Shown here one piece after another: positions 6,010 to 12,203 of a stretch of 15,071 nucleotides of DNA (its first letter is position 1; each line of letters starts with the position of its first letter). This stretch comes from DATLNM01 sp035536775 (GTDB taxonomy: Bacteria; Actinomycetota; CADDZG01; WHSQ01), in NCBI GenBank assembly GCA_035536775.1, contig DATLNM010000011.1, positions 1-15,071 of the forward strand. Reading direction: 5' to 3'. The notes beneath the pieces are model-generated. The model did not search any database and had not been told where the DNA came from. It was given only the letters and a program-made list of their open reading frames with translations. The translations under genes and the position numbers were made by a program.

Positions 6010-6407
6010 TGGATGATCAGGGTGCCCTTCATGTTCGGGTGCACAGTGCAGAAGAACGCGTACTGGCCGCCGGCCTCGAGGTTCTCGACCCCGAGCACGT
6101 CGGTCATCTGACCGGCCCCGATCTTGTCGCTCCAGAACAACGGGCACTTGCCCTTGTCGTAGGCCGAGCACCAGTCGGTCTTCTTGGCGAGCTTGTGTGG
6201 CAGGAAGTCGTCGAGAGCAACGAAGTTGTGCGGCGCGATATCGCCGTTGACGTAGGTGATGGCCTCGCCTTGCATCGCAACGACCACCGGGGTGAGGTAC
6301 CCGGCCGCGAACCCACCAGGACCCGTCAGGGCGACGGCCGCCTGCGCCGGGGCTGCGGGCGCGACCAGGAATGCGGCCGCGACGAGAAAGACCAGACTCC
6401 GCCTCAT
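6006..6407 (-). CDS. Secreted cupredoxin (plastocyanin/amicyanin-like blue copper protein, 133 aa)
   Basis: A small secreted copper protein. Residues 1-23 form a signal peptide ending APAQA. The type 1 copper ligands are visible: His60 in APHNF, then Cys120, His123 and Met126 in FFCTVHPNMKG. The Cys-x2-His-x2-Met spacing is the short ligand loop seen in amicyanin and many uncharacterised plastocyanin-like proteins, rather than the longer loop of plant plastocyanin. Cys80 and Cys88 flank an insert and may form a disulfide. Longer in-frame translations upstream run through the 17-bp repeat array and are rejected; the ATG at 6407 starts directly at the signal peptide. No strong ribosome-binding site is seen. 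It is the first gene of the unit, and its stop overlaps the dehydrogenase start, which suggests joint expression and electron transfer from the dehydrogenase to copper (inference). Confidence 0.85.
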   Translation of the reverse strand: MRRSLVFLVAAAFLVAPAAPAQAAVALTGPGGFAAGYLTPVVVAMQGEAITYVNGDIAPHNFVALDDFLPHKLAKKTDWCSAYDKGKCPLFWSDKIGAGQMTDVLGVENLEAGGQYAFFCTVHPNMKGTLIIQ

Positions 6408-6450
6408 GGCGTCAAGGTTCTCCCAGGCCCCGGCCTTCCCTTCCTTGCAC

Positions 6451-6560
6451 CCCACATGCCCCGCTGACCCACCTGCCCCGCTGACCCACCTGCCCCGCTG
6501 ACCGGCTGACCGGCATGCCCGGCTGACCGGCGTGCCCGGCTGACCGGCATGCCCCGGGAA
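6451..6560. repeat. 17-bp tandem repeat array (six units plus a half unit) in a divergent upstream region
   Basis: Consecutive 17-bp units begin at 6451, 6468, 6485, 6510, 6527 and 6544, with an 8-bp partial unit (CCGGCTGA) at 6502-6509. There are two subtypes: CCCACCTGCCCCGCTGA on the left (three units, the first with one change) and CCGGCATGCCCGGCTGA on the right (three units with small changes). The partial unit sits at the switch between them. The array lies between the cupredoxin start (6407, minus) and the Asp-box protein start (6591, plus). Seventeen is not a multiple of three and the array lies before both chosen starts, so I read it as non-coding. Such arrays expand and shrink by slippage and could alter promoter spacing or bind a regulator. 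Confidence 0.9.
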
Positions 6561-6590
6561 ACTACTGGGCGGCAGCGAATCAATACCGAA

Positions 6591-8165
6591 ATGTCCGATA
6601 CCCCTGCCGCTCCGACCCGCCCGAGTGAGACCCGTCCCCAGCGCCGCCGTGGGTGGCGCCCCCTCCACGCGGGGATGGCAATGGCACTGGTCGCGACGGC
6701 CCTAACGTTCGCTCCCCCAGCAAATCCCCCGCACGGCTTCGTCACCCACCACCACTCCATGGAGCGGGCGCTGGTCTCGTCTTCGACCTCGGCCCCCACC
6801 CTGTGGGAGTCGCGCTCGATCCTCGGTGGGTTTGCGCAGGCATACAGAGCCGGCGCCGGCACACCAGCACGCCGGACAAGCACAGCGCGCGGCGTCATGC
6901 AACCGACCGGAGCGGTCGGGATGGAGCCGACCCTCGGCGTGAACGACGACGGATGGATCTTCGTCAACACCTGGTACGGCCCGAGCGACGTGCTGCGTTC
7001 GAAAGACCAAGGCGAGACCTGGCGCGTCGTGAGCCCGCTGCGAAGCGGGCCGCGCCCGACGAGTCACGACCCCTACCTCTACGTCGATCCTCGAACCGGC
7101 CGTCTGTTCAGCGCGGATCTGCAGCGGAACCTCGAGTGCCACGCGATATCGCACAGCGACGACGGGGGCGAAACGTGGATCACGTCGGCACTGTGCGGTG
7201 AGGTCGACCACCAGACGCTGTTCGCAGGGGCACCCGCGCTGTCCGTCCCCACCGTCTATCCGAACGTCGTCTATTACTGCGCGGTCAACGTCGGGGTCGG
7301 GCCGAACTCGTTCGGGACGACGTGCTTCAAGTCGCTCGACGGCGGGATCGTGTTCACGCCTACCGGCTCGCCTCCATTCGTTGGGTTCGACCCGTCCAAC
7401 GACAAGGGCAACTTCGGGGTCGCCGGGTGGTGTGGCGGTGGAACGCATCACGGGGTCGTCGACGGCGACGGCACGATCTATCTGCCGCGCACCTATTGCG
7501 GCACGCCGACGCTTGCGATCAGCGACGACGAAGGAGCGACCTGGCGCCACGTCGTTGTGGCCGACAACGGGACGTCGATCGGAGATGGTGAGTATCAACA
7601 CGACGCCGGCGTCGCGGTCGACGGCAGCGGCAACATCTACGTGACCTGGATCGCGCAAGACAAGCTGCCCTACCTCGCGATCTCCAAGGACGGAGGGGCC
7701 TCATTCTCCGAGCCGGTCATGGTCGCCCCGCCGGGGATCACGGAGACGGCGGTGCCCGGAGCCATCGAGGTCGGGCGCGACGGCTCGATCGCGCTCGCGT
7801 ACATGGGCAGTGAGAACTCGCCGTTCCCGACCAAAGGTGATTGCACGATCGCGCAGGAGGCCTTCTGTCCATCCGAGGCCGACTATTACGAAGTCGATTG
7901 GAACGGCTACATCACCGTCACCACAGATGCCCTTGCTAAGCAGCCTCGATTCATCACGGTGCGCGTCAACCCGAGAAGTGCGCCGCTGGAGAAAGGCACG
8001 TGCTTCCAACGCTGCGGCGACATCGGTGACTTCATCGACATCACGATCGATGGCAAGGGTCTCCCATGGGCGGCGTTCGTGCGCCCCTGCACCGGCTCAA
8101 CGCAGTGCAGCACGGCCGGCGAGGTCGTCGTCGCGTCGATCCGCAACGGCCCACGCCTCCGATAG
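6591..8165 (+). CDS. Secreted Asp-box (BNR/sialidase-fold) repeat protein (524 aa)
   Basis: Five Asp-box-like hairpins (S-x-D-x-G-x-[TS]-[WF]) are visible: SKDQGETW at 137-144, SDDGGETW at 189-196, a degenerate SLDGGIVF at 248-255, SDDEGATW at 311-318 and SKDGGASF at 365-372. This repeat marks sialidase-type beta-propellers and also many non-sialidase exported propellers. The N-terminus has an RRR stretch and a hydrophobic segment (about 26-42) fitting an export signal. There are twelve cysteines in the mature part, unusually many, suggesting disulfides outside the cell. I do not see a full sialidase arginine triad, so catalytic activity is unproven. I chose the ATG at 6591; an in-frame ATG at 6549 lies inside the tandem repeat array and looks accidental. 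It is divergent from the cupredoxin unit and shares its upstream region. Confidence 0.78.
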   Translation: MSDTPAAPTRPSETRPQRRRGWRPLHAGMAMALVATALTFAPPANPPHGFVTHHHSMERALVSSSTSAPTLWESRSILGGFAQAYRAGAGTPARRTSTARGVMQPTGAVGMEPTLGVNDDGWIFVNTWYGPSDVLRSKDQGETWRVVSPLRSGPRPTSHDPYLYVDPRTGRLFSADLQRNLECHAISHSDDGGETWITSALCGEVDHQTLFAGAPALSVPTVYPNVVYYCAVNVGVGPNSFGTTCFKSLDGGIVFTPTGSPPFVGFDPSNDKGNFGVAGWCGGGTHHGVVDGDGTIYLPRTYCGTPTLAISDDEGATWRHVVVADNGTSIGDGEYQHDAGVAVDGSGNIYVTWIAQDKLPYLAISKDGGASFSEPVMVAPPGITETAVPGAIEVGRDGSIALAYMGSENSPFPTKGDCTIAQEAFCPSEADYYEVDWNGYITVTTDALAKQPRFITVRVNPRSAPLEKGTCFQRCGDIGDFIDITIDGKGLPWAAFVRPCTGSTQCSTAGEVVVASIRNGPRLR

Positions 8166-8190
8166 ACCACCCTTAACCCGACGGGTCCGG

Positions 8191-8196
8191 CATTAT
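8191..8196 (+). promoter_or_regulatory. Possible leaderless -10 box (CATTAT) ahead of the ABC transporter genes
   Basis: CATTAT lies six bases before the ATG at 8203, the same geometry as the clearer leaderless promoters in this window, but it lacks the leading T of TANNNT. A short inverted repeat ACCCG-A-CGGGT sits just upstream at 8176-8186 and could be a binding site. No Shine-Dalgarno sequence precedes the ATG. Confidence 0.3.
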
Positions 8197-8202
8197 GTGC
8201 CG

Positions 8203-9129
8203 ATGGCCGTCATCGAGATCGAGGGGTTGGTCAAGAACTACAAGCGGTTCCGTAAGCCCCCCACCACAGCGGTCGCCGGGCTCGATCTCGAAGTGCCCGA
8301 GGGCGGCGTATACGGGTTCCTCGGGCCCAACGGTGCCGGCAAGACGACGACCGTGCGATGCCTACTTGCGCTGATCCGGCCGAGCGGCGGTAGTTGCAAG
8401 CTGCTGGGCGCCGACCCGCAACGAGGTGAGCTCCATCGCGTCATCGAACGAGTCGGTTCGATCGTCGAGACTCCCGCTCTTTTCCCCGGCTTCACGGGTC
8501 GGCGCAACCTCGAGCTCCTCGCGCGGCCACACCGGATCGGGCGGGACGGAGTGACACGCGCCCTGGAGCGCGTCGGGCTCACGGATCGAGCCGGAGACCG
8601 GGTCAAGAACTACTCCCTCGGGATGAAGCAGCGTCTCGGGATCGCCGCCGCGCTGCTCAAGGATCCCGAGGTCCTGATCCTCGACGAGCCGGCCAACGGT
8701 CTCGATCCCGCCGGCATCCGCGAGATCCGCCAGCTCCTCAAGAGCCTCGGCGCCGAGGGGCGCACGGTGTTCATCTCCAGCCACATCCTCTCGGAGGTCC
8801 AACAGACCTGCGATCACGTCGCGATCCTGGCGCGCGGCAAGCTCATCACCTCGGGGCCGGTGCAGGACGTCCTCTCAGCCGGGACGTCGGCGCGACTTGT
8901 TATCGTCGTCGACCAACCCCAGCAGGCCCAGGAGCTGCTGGCCGCGGCACAGATCACGACCACGATCGACGAGGGTTACGTCATCGCCGACCTCGGGCCC
9001 GAGCACGCCGCGGTCGTGACCAAGACGCTCGCCGACGGGGGCGTATACCTCTCGGGGCTGTGGCCCAAGACCGACGACCTCGAGTCGGTGTTCCTGCGCC
9101 TCACCCAGGATCCTGAGGTGGCGCCATGA
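8203..9129 (+). CDS. ABC-2 type transporter ATP-binding protein (308 aa)
   Basis: A single ABC ATPase domain with C-terminal extension. Walker A GPNGAGKTT is at 41-49, the signature NYSLGMKQR at 136-144, Walker B VLILDEPANGLDP at 157-169 and the H-loop ISSHILSE at 191-198. The Q-loop region reads VGSIVETPALFPGFTGRRNLELLA, with Glu89 where glutamine is usual; this is common in the BcrA/lantibiotic-immunity type of ABC-2 exporters. The C-terminal 80 residues form the accessory region found in that group. The frame is open upstream to 7810 but that is the shadow of the Asp-box gene; the ATG at 8203 gives the standard MAVIEIEGLVKNY start. The permease ATG overlaps its TGA (ATGA). The pair would export or confer tolerance to an unidentified compound. 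Confidence 0.93.
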   Translation: MAVIEIEGLVKNYKRFRKPPTTAVAGLDLEVPEGGVYGFLGPNGAGKTTTVRCLLALIRPSGGSCKLLGADPQRGELHRVIERVGSIVETPALFPGFTGRRNLELLARPHRIGRDGVTRALERVGLTDRAGDRVKNYSLGMKQRLGIAAALLKDPEVLILDEPANGLDPAGIREIRQLLKSLGAEGRTVFISSHILSEVQQTCDHVAILARGKLITSGPVQDVLSAGTSARLVIVVDQPQQAQELLAAAQITTTIDEGYVIADLGPEHAAVVTKTLADGGVYLSGLWPKTDDLESVFLRLTQDPEVAP

Positions 9130-10037
9130 CCGGATTGGTGCTGTCCGAGCTGCGTCGGATGTGGTCGCGCCGACTGTTGCGCATGATGTTGCTCGGGGCC
9201 GCTCTGCTGACGGTGCTGATCGGAATCATCGTGTACTTCAACTCGGGCCGCAATCAGAACGACGTCGAGCAGCAGATGTCTGTCCAACACCAGCAGGCGA
9301 TGGACTCGTGCCTGCGGGGGGAGTTCGGTGGGCCTACCACCCGCCTCGAAGGCGAAGAGCTCGAGCTGGTCTGCAACGACATAGTCGGGAACTTCGGCAA
9401 TGTCGACACGCGCTTCCACTACCGGCAGATGCCCGAGATCTGGCTGGGGATGAGCCCATTGCTCGCGATCCTCGCGCTCGCGGTCGGCGCGTCGTTCGTG
9501 GGGGCCGACTGGCAGAAGGGCACCATGACGACCGCGCTGACATGGGAACCGCGACGCATACGACTTCTCGGCGCGAAGTTCTTCACCGTCGCGGCCTCAG
9601 CCTTCGTCCTCACCATCGTCATCGAAGGATTCATGGCGGTGGCGATGCTGCCCGCGGCCGCGTTCCATGGGACGTTCTTGGGCACGAACGGCGCGTGGAT
9701 GGCCGACCTCGCCGAGACCGCGCTACGAACGGGTGCGATCGGAGCGTTGGCCGCCGTCGTCGGGTGCGCGCTCGCAACCCTCGGACGCAACACTGCCGCT
9801 GCCCTCGCCGTTGCGTTCGTCTACTTCGCGGTCGTCGAGAGCCTGATCCGCGGCCTCCGCCCAAAGTGGACGCCGTGGCTGCTCAGCGACAACGTTGCCC
9901 AGTTCCTGAGCGGGTCCAGCCCCGATCCGGTGATCGCGGCGCGCACCACCCTGGAGGTCGTGCTGGTGCTCGTCGGCTACTGCGCGCTGTTCATCGCGGC
10001 AGCGATGGCGTTCTTCAAGCGCCGCGACATCACTTAG
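9126..10037 (+). CDS. ABC-2 type transporter permease (303 aa)
   Basis: An integral membrane permease with about six helices: near 19-38, 107-126, 152-176, 199-220, 224-242 and 274-296. A large loop (40-105) between the first two helices carries two cysteines, 62 and 83, that could form an extracellular disulfide. A QKGTM motif around 130-134 matches the conserved '(W/Q)xxGT' segment of ABC-2 permeases. It overlaps the ATPase gene by ATGA, so the two are coupled and form one transporter. The C-terminal FFKRRD ends in the cytoplasm. The substrate cannot be inferred. Confidence 0.9.
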   Translation: MTGLVLSELRRMWSRRLLRMMLLGAALLTVLIGIIVYFNSGRNQNDVEQQMSVQHQQAMDSCLRGEFGGPTTRLEGEELELVCNDIVGNFGNVDTRFHYRQMPEIWLGMSPLLAILALAVGASFVGADWQKGTMTTALTWEPRRIRLLGAKFFTVAASAFVLTIVIEGFMAVAMLPAAAFHGTFLGTNGAWMADLAETALRTGAIGALAAVVGCALATLGRNTAAALAVAFVYFAVVESLIRGLRPKWTPWLLSDNVAQFLSGSSPDPVIAARTTLEVVLVLVGYCALFIAAAMAFFKRRDIT

Positions 10038-10053
10038 CCCCGGGGGCTAGTCT
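10035..10053 (+). promoter_or_regulatory. Dyad and -10 box (TAGTCT) of the following leaderless gene
   Basis: TAGCCCC (10035-10041) and GGGGCTA (10043-10049) are a perfect inverted repeat around one G, and the left arm contains the permease stop codon. The right arm runs into TAGTCT (10048-10053), which fits TANNNT and stands six bases before the ATG at 10060. GCGACA at 10024-10029, 18 bp upstream, is a 4/6 match to a -35 box. The dyad may terminate the transporter message, bind a repressor, or both. Confidence 0.5.
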
Positions 10054-10059
10054 CGCCAG

Positions 10060-10830
10060 ATGCCTGCTACCTGTCACCAGCTCCCCTACGAGCGCAACAT
10101 CGATCTCATCGCGGCCGAAGGCCCGCGGGTCCTCGACGCGCTGGAGGGCGCCGATATCTCCGCTCAGGTCCCCACATGTCCCGAGTGGAACGTGGCCAAG
10201 CTCGTCGACCACCTGGGCGCCATCCATCGCTGGGCAGCGCGCATCGTCGAGTTGCTATCTCAGGAGCGGGTCCGTGGCCGCGACGTTCCCGACGCACAGC
10301 CCGCGAGCGACGATGAGCGCGCTCGTTGGTTCGGTGACGGCATCGAGCTCCTCGCCACGACCCTGAAGGGCGCCGACCCGGACGCGCCGGTATGGGCATG
10401 GGGCGCGGACCAGCACGTGGCCTTCTGGGCTCGCCGGCAGCTACACGAGACGACGATCCATCGCGCCGACCTCGAGATCACGGTTGGGCGAGAGCCGACC
10501 ATCGACACAGAGATCGCGGTCGACGGGATCGACGAGTTCCTCGACAACCTCGACCATGCCGCGTCGTTCGCGCCAAACGTCAACCAGCTCCGAGGCGAGG
10601 GTGAGCGCATCTGTCTCGCGGCGACCGATGCCGGCGTCGCGTGGACCATCGACCTGCTCGAGGACCGCTTCGGATGGCGCCATTCCGACGAGCAGTCCGG
10701 AGTGCGCGTCGAGGGACCGGCGGGCGATCTCGTGTTGTTCGTCTACGGACGCGTCGCGCCCGGAGAGGCAGTCGCGGTTACAGGGGATGCGGACCTACTG
10801 GAGCGCTGGCGCAAGAACTCCTCGATCTGA
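10060..10830 (+). CDS. Maleylpyruvate isomerase-family, mycothiol-dependent-type (DinB-fold) protein (256 aa)
   Basis: Belongs to the actinobacterial maleylpyruvate isomerase N-terminal/DinB-like metal-binding family. The pattern VPTCPEWNVAKLVDHLGAIHRW (37-58) is characteristic. His51, Glu130 and His134 (in RRQLHETTIHRADLE) reproduce the His / Glu-x3-His zinc site of corynebacterial maleylpyruvate isomerase. Family enzymes use mycothiol as cofactor or thiol donor, which is consistent with an actinobacterial host. A C-terminal domain (from about 175) with a VEGPAGDLVLFVYGR segment resembles the second domain usual in these proteins. The actual substrate is unknown. The ATG at 10060 follows a TAGTCT box by six bases with no ribosome-binding site, so it appears leaderless and independently transcribed although it lies 22 bp behind the permease. 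Confidence 0.85.
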   Translation: MPATCHQLPYERNIDLIAAEGPRVLDALEGADISAQVPTCPEWNVAKLVDHLGAIHRWAARIVELLSQERVRGRDVPDAQPASDDERARWFGDGIELLATTLKGADPDAPVWAWGADQHVAFWARRQLHETTIHRADLEITVGREPTIDTEIAVDGIDEFLDNLDHAASFAPNVNQLRGEGERICLAATDAGVAWTIDLLEDRFGWRHSDEQSGVRVEGPAGDLVLFVYGRVAPGEAVAVTGDADLLERWRKNSSI

Positions 10831-10878
10831 GTGATCGGTCGCGTCACGGCGCTGGGGTCGGCCGGACGCGCCGGAACG

Positions 10879-11271
10879 CTAGCTGGGCGCCGCTTCGGCC
10901 TCTTCGAAAAGGCCTGAGATAACAGTACTGATGCGCGCCATCATGTCGGTGCCCTTCTCGACATAGGCGTCGGCACCCGCCTCGCGCACGAGGTCCGCCT
11001 TGAGCGCACTCTCGTAGCCCGACAGCACGATCACGCGCGTCTCGGGAGAGTTGCTCTTCATCTCAGAGATGTGGTCGAGGTCCATCGACGGCATGCTGAG
11101 GTCGAGCAGTGCAACGTCGGGGCGCTCGGAGTCGACCATCAGGCTCAGCTCGTCGCCGGTGGAGGCCTCCCCGATGACCTCGAAACGGGGATCGCTCATG
11201 AGACGCATCCTGAGGAGCAGTCTCATGTCCTCGGCGTCGTCGGCGATCATCACCGTCAGGGCTTTATCCAT
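10879..11271 (-). CDS. Stand-alone response regulator receiver protein (CheY-like, 130 aa)
   Basis: A single receiver domain without an output domain. The acidic pair is Asp11-Asp12 (MIADDAED), the phosphoacceptor is Asp57 in VALLDLSMPSMD, the switch Ser84 is in VLSGYES and Lys106 is in VEKGTD. A short acidic tail follows. The ATG at 11271 puts the first beta-strand at residues 5-10, as usual. However, the frame extends to a TTG at 11316 whose TTGA overlaps the TGA of the upstream sigma gene, so a 145-residue form coupled to sigma is a real alternative. No strong ribosome-binding site separates the two choices. Co-transcription with the sigma factor suggests that phosphorylation adjusts sigma activity, perhaps through an anti-sigma partner elsewhere (inference). 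Confidence 0.88.
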   Translation of the reverse strand: MDKALTVMIADDAEDMRLLLRMRLMSDPRFEVIGEASTGDELSLMVDSERPDVALLDLSMPSMDLDHISEMKSNSPETRVIVLSGYESALKADLVREAGADAYVEKGTDMMARISTVISGLFEEAEAAPS

Positions 11272-11312
11272 TCCGGTGAAGGTATCCCATCGATTGCTCT
11301 GCTCCTGCAAGG

Positions 11313-11969
11313 TCAAGCACTTCGGCGCTGTACGAGGACCTCGCCGAGCTGCCTCAGGGCACGCCGGTGGAGCTGGCAGACCCGGGACTCGGTGACCCCC
11401 ATCGAAAGGCCGATCTCTTTGAGCTGCTGGCGCTCGTAGTAGTACTTCTTGATCACCGTGCGCTCACGTTCCGGCAGTTCGCTGAGCGCCTGGACGACCT
11501 CGGAGTGGTCGTCGGCGATCTCGAGGAAGTCGAACGGTGACTCCTCGGTGCGCTCCGTGAGACAGTCCTGAAGGCGGGTGCCGTCTGCGGCGCGTGCCGC
11601 CTGGAAGTCCACCGGGACGACCTTCTCGATGATGCGGCTGGCCCGGTTGGCGGCGCCTCGGGGCAACCACGCAAGCTGCCGGACGCCATCGCTCATCGCC
11701 CCACGGATCCGGCATGACCCATATGTCTCGAAACGGAAGCCGAGGTCGGGACGGAACTTGTCGAGCGCGTCCATGAGCCCGATGACTCCGAAGCTCAGCA
11801 GGTCGTTGCGGTACGAGATCGGGACGTGGCGGGCGAACGGCGTCGCGAGGAACTCGACCATCGGCAGGTAGTGGCAGATCAGCGCTTCACGGGCCACGGT
11901 GTCCTTCTCCGTGTGCCAGAGGTGCCACAGTTCCGCCTTCTGGGCGTCGTCCAACGTCCCCGTAATCAT
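11313..11969 (-). CDS. RNA polymerase sigma factor of the FliA/WhiG family (218 aa)
   Basis: A group 3 sigma-70 factor. Region 2 covers about residues 34-104, with YRNDLLSFGVIGLMDAL (53-69), FRFETYGSCRIRGAM (78-92) and QLAWLPR (98-104), the FliA/WhiG pattern in which region 2.4 is followed by a W-[VL]-P-R segment. Region 3 is about 105-150. Region 4 carries ALSELPERERTVIKKYYYE and the helix-turn-helix LKEIGLSMGVTESRVCQLHRRAL (183-205). FliA factors drive flagellar and motility genes; WhiG drives sporulation genes in streptomycetes, and which role applies here is not visible. I prefer the ATG at 11969 (GGGGC five bases ahead) to the TTG at 11996. The preceding 234-bp gap is relatively AT-rich and likely holds its promoter. 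The receiver gene follows directly and may overlap the stop. Confidence 0.9.
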   Translation of the reverse strand: MITGTLDDAQKAELWHLWHTEKDTVAREALICHYLPMVEFLATPFARHVPISYRNDLLSFGVIGLMDALDKFRPDLGFRFETYGSCRIRGAMSDGVRQLAWLPRGAANRASRIIEKVVPVDFQAARAADGTRLQDCLTERTEESPFDFLEIADDHSEVVQALSELPERERTVIKKYYYERQQLKEIGLSMGVTESRVCQLHRRALRQLGEVLVQRRSA

Positions 11970-12056
11970 GTCTGCCCCGAATCCCCGTAGTAACAATGCT
12001 TAACATCAGCAACAACAGGCTCAGATAGTGGCAGAACGCAACAGGGAACACAAGAA

Positions 12057-12155
12057 CTTTAGGCTAAAGATGCCTTTTCGAGTGACCGATGGAGGCGAGC
12101 AACACAAGCCCTGGTGGCCGCCGGACGCGCCGACCACAACATGTAGCGCCTAAAG
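12057..12155. promoter_or_regulatory. CTAAAG boxes and dyad in the gap upstream of the FliA/WhiG-type sigma gene
   Basis: The gap at 11970-12203 has no convincing gene and is more AT-rich than its surroundings. CTTTAG-G-CTAAAG at 12057-12069 is a perfect dyad. The 8-mer GCCTAAAG at 12148-12155 repeats its left half in reverse. CTAAAG resembles the -35 element of FliA/WhiG promoters. Downstream of the box at 12064 on the plus strand, ACCGATGG at 12085-12092 is a partial match to the GCCGATAA -10, with a 16-base spacer instead of 15. That promoter would point away from the sigma gene, so its role is uncertain. Confidence 0.3.
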
Positions 12156-12203
12156 ACAGGGACGTTCTCTGGAGGGACGGCTAACTGATCTGTTTTCGGG
12201 TCC

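Noticed and set aside
4837..6111. 424-codon plus-strand frame opposite the dehydrogenase gene
   Set aside because: Composition is Arg/Val/Glu-rich shadow sequence. The minus-strand reading has a signal peptide, propeller motifs and coupled neighbours.
6451..6560. CRISPR array
   Set aside because: The repeats are directly adjacent 17-bp units with no unique spacers, and no cas genes are present.
6408..6668. Longer N-terminus for the cupredoxin reading through the repeat array
   Set aside because: The extension would place about 87 Gly/Arg-rich residues before a perfect signal peptide and run into the divergent gene.
7810..8202. N-terminal extension of the ABC ATPase
   Set aside because: It overlaps the Asp-box gene in another frame and is Arg/Ser-rich. 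The ABC domain begins normally at the ATG at 8203.
12089..12184. 31-codon plus-strand ORF (MEASNTSPGG start, Arg-rich) in the sigma upstream gap
   Set aside because: No ribosome-binding site, its ATG lies inside the candidate -10 motif, and it is too short to support from sequence alone.
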